Positions 61,919 through 64,000 of a DNA stretch of 64,000 bases are shown here, piece after piece; position 1 is the first letter of the stretch; each line of letters opens with the position of its first letter. This DNA comes from Cladopsammia gracilis (Eukaryota; Cnidaria; Anthozoa; Scleractinia; Dendrophylliidae). The notes beneath the pieces were generated by a model. It was not told the origin of the DNA, did no database searches, and worked only from the letters and a program-made list of their open reading frames with translations. Position numbers and translations under genes: made by a program. The stretch is taken from contig JAJGOT010000931.1 of assembly GCA_022457155.1 (NCBI GenBank), positions 82,947 to 146,946 of the forward strand, in the 5' to 3' direction.

Positions 61919-63014
61919 GTTCTAAACACTGCTCTCGCTTTTTTAGCTCTTAGGAAATATCAGTTATCAAAAAATGTAAAATTGTTGGCTGGCAAAATCG
62001 TTAATCAGCCATCCATGATCATTCATTCTTTGTAAAATGTCGAGTTTTCAAAACAGCATTGCATTGCACGAAGAGTATCAATGCTATTTCAACATTTGGA
62101 GTTGATATTTTACGATGAGGCGAAAACGTTAATGAGGTGACAATTCGTGAAAAATATTTCTTGAAGCATCTAAAATAATATGTATTTATTTAGCGCTTAA
62201 ACAAAATATGACCCATGATGCGGATTACGCACAAAGACTGCCGCCCAAAGACTGTCAGGAAAATTTCCTGACAGGAAATTGTTTCTTCATATTCCTGATC
62301 CTGACTGACTGTAAGTTCGCAACATACCACGAAGACGGACTGTAAATTGAAACGCAGAATGGTGGAATTCGGAATACGGAATTCGGAATAACAATCATAT
62401 TAAAAACAATTTTATAATTTTAACTGACAATAGTAGCGACCACCCTAAATGTTAAACCGAGGTAGTTGCTTACGAGAGTTTACACTGCAAGAGAGGTATA
62501 ACAGGAAGCTGTGTACAGCTTGAACTCGTGGCGCCTAAAACCCATTGCAGTATTGATTCCCGAGTGCTTTGAGTGCTTTTAGGTCTGATCTTGAAGTTGG
62601 AATTACGAGATTTCTTCAGAAACAGCTTCTGCGTGAGTTCTCTTTTTTGTACCGTGGCTTGGTATTGATTCCATTTTCAAGGTAGAGAGCTTTACACGCG
62701 AAACAACTCCTAGCTCCAGAGAAATGTCTGTTCAAATTTGAAAGAAGAACTCTAAATTTCGTAACCTGTCTAGATTTCGTATCGGGGTTTGTTTGTATTA
62801 ATGGCGTCAGATAAACAAGGTGATAACGGAAAAAAATCCACTTAATGTGAGAACGGATGACAATCTTTAACATTTAAGTTTCCCTGTTTCTTCGCAAGCT
62901 ATTTAATAAATCTTAGACAAAATAAGAGATTAGGGCTGTGACCATTTTAAACCTTCGAAAGGTGCTCTGGTAATTTGCACTCGAGTGCCGAGTGCACATT
63001 AATATATATATTTA
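61919..63014. other. Intergenic region, no gene recognised
   Basis: It contains a short palindrome TGTCAGGAAAATTTCCTGAC at about 62254 and a repeated GGAATTCGGAATACGGAATT stretch at 62363-62390. The minus-strand frame 62616-62873 has no protein resemblance. Confidence 0.4.
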
Positions 63015-63022
63015 TTTATTTT

Positions 63023-63112
<90 letters not shown>
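63015..63112. repeat. (TA)n microsatellite
   Basis: More than 40 TA dinucleotides from about 63024 to 63111. Repetitive Ile-Tyr open frames in this region are by-products. Confidence 0.98.
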
Positions 63113-63115
<3 letters not shown>

Positions 63116-63432
63116 AAAAGAAAAAAGATACCATTCCGAATTCCAAATTTCGAATTCCAACATTCCTACTTTTCTGTGACAGCTGCCTCAGGGGAATGGT
63201 TGAATGGTTGAATGACTTGAATGGTTGACCTATCTGGATTCCTCTGACTCTCTGCCAACAAAAAGGTACAAGTATCATTAATAATCCACTCTGGACTGAT
63301 GATTGGTCAGTTTCAATGAGCCGAATAATAAATTACGGCGGTATGTAAGAAGATTTAGAGTATTTCAGAGTCGACCTGAGTGAATAGCTGTACGGCTGTA
63401 GCCAGAGTTTTCCCATTTACCATCAAATTACA
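63113..63432. promoter_or_regulatory. 5' flank of the small membrane protein
   Basis: It contains TCCGAATTCCAAATTTCGAA near the microsatellite and a GAATGGTTGAATGGTTGAAT microrepeat at 63194-63228. The part just before 63433 must hold the 5' UTR; no core promoter element was identified. Confidence 0.3.
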
Positions 63433-63657
63433 ATGGAGTCCATTCGGGATTTTACCAGCTTGGTCGCTGCGTGCACTTTTGCAATGGTTATTCTACATGT
63501 GCTGTGTTATGTGATGAAGAAAATCAGAAACTTTGCAGTGCAAGTTGTGGATTGGCAGATAAGGCAAAGGGTCGCCGAAGCAGCAAGGAACAGAAATGAA
63601 GAAAGAACTGAGGAGAAAAAACAACCAGTAGAACACGACGAACCTCAGATAAATTGA
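63433..63657 (+). CDS. Small single-pass membrane protein, family unknown
   Basis: 74 residues from an ATG in strong context (TTACAATGGAG). The segment SLVAACTFAMVILHVLCYVM (about residues 9-28) is a clear membrane helix near the N-terminus. It is followed by KKIR and a long charged helix (AEAARNRNEERTEEKKQ) that would face the cytosol by the positive-inside rule. The stop overlaps a perfect splice-donor sequence (TTGAGTAAGT at 63655-63664), so an intron may begin right after the coding region or within its last codon. I do not recognise the family. Confidence 0.55.
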   Translation: MESIRDFTSLVAACTFAMVILHVLCYVMKKIRNFAVQVVDWQIRQRVAEAARNRNEERTEEKKQPVEHDEPQIN

Positions 63658-64000
63658 GTAAGTTATCATATTTATTACGTTTATTTTGATACAAAATCTT
63701 ACACGTTTATAAAACTTAACGTTAAGGTTTTCGTCATTATTATTATTCAGTTTCAATCCACGTGAATTTGTACGATTTACCGATCAGCATTAGGGTAGTC
63801 ACCTGAACAACAAAGAAAAAAAATATAGTTATTATTCCAGGTTTGAAAGAAATGATTTGCTTAATTTTACTTTTTCCAGCACGGCATTTCGGTTAGCTGT
63901 ACTAACTTAACAACTGACTTTTGAGATTAGTTAAAATTTAAGTCAAGTTCGAGTTGTGCGCAACGAGTCACGGTTCACAGGTAAGCGTCACAGCTTAAGT
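63658..64000. other. Flank of the small membrane protein, window end
   Basis: AT-rich, with a possible intron starting at 63659. No further exon recognised before the window ends. Confidence 0.4.

Noticed and set aside
61844..62035. A 63-codon frame with a good start context (CCATGGCAG).
   Set aside because: A 40-bp transposon palindrome with its target duplication lies inside it, and the peptide resembles nothing; probably fortuitous.
62975..63278. Open frames rich in Ile and Tyr.
   Set aside because: They are translations of the (TA)n microsatellite in several frames and on both strands.

Overview
This is AT-rich eukaryotic DNA (roughly 37-38 % GC by eye) with spliced genes, canonical GT-AG introns, microsatellites, foldback elements, 5'-truncated LINE tails and a tRNA-derived SINE. 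An INSM-type zinc-finger factor, a tandem pair of rhodopsin-like GPCRs, a WDR25 orthologue and an MFSD8-like transporter indicate a metazoan. The dispersed repeats (for example the GGTTGTTC...GGTGGATAGCGC foldback and the CGTATAGCCCATTATAGGGAG repeat) look like those of anthozoan cnidarians, so I infer a stony coral or close relative. I could not test that assignment.

Region 1 (1-12 kb) holds one intronless gene, the INSM-like SNAG/zinc-finger repressor (3177-4376). I see no recognisable transposon or satellite around it. One unexplained 203-codon open frame lies at 8383-8993.

Region 2 (12-29.6 kb) is repeat country: a LINE tail, a 106-bp tandem array, microsatellites, a 1.3-kb TIR element carrying a truncated RecQ-type helicase exon, then a segmental tandem duplication containing two paralogous GPCR genes on the minus strand (22076-22993 and 25376-26305). 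Insertions present in only one copy give a relative order of events.

Region 3 (29.7-39.3 kb) has an intronless MFSD8-like transporter on the minus strand and, divergent from it, a multi-exon coiled-coil gene whose last six exons I could join in frame (35490-39312).

Region 4 (40.9-58.7 kb) has a complete five-exon WDR25 gene on the minus strand (507 aa). Only 300 bp away, divergent from it, is a complete eight-exon flavin-dependent amine oxidase (708 aa, with a 240-residue N-terminal region I do not recognise). Their introns are packed with MITEs, LINE tails, minisatellites and poly-G/C tracts.

Region 5 (58.7-64 kb) holds a nested pair of TIR transposons, a 40-bp perfect palindrome flanked by an 8-bp target duplication, a long TA microsatellite and a small single-pass membrane protein (63433-63657).

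The strongest 'hunt' results concern mobile DNA: TIR elements that carry host-like domains (RecQ helicase, a SAM-like domain), elements reduced to little more than two fused terminal repeats, a TTAA-flanked element with an internal tandem array that recurs at least eight times, a MITE whose empty site is preserved in the same window, and hairpin elements with hammerhead-like cores.
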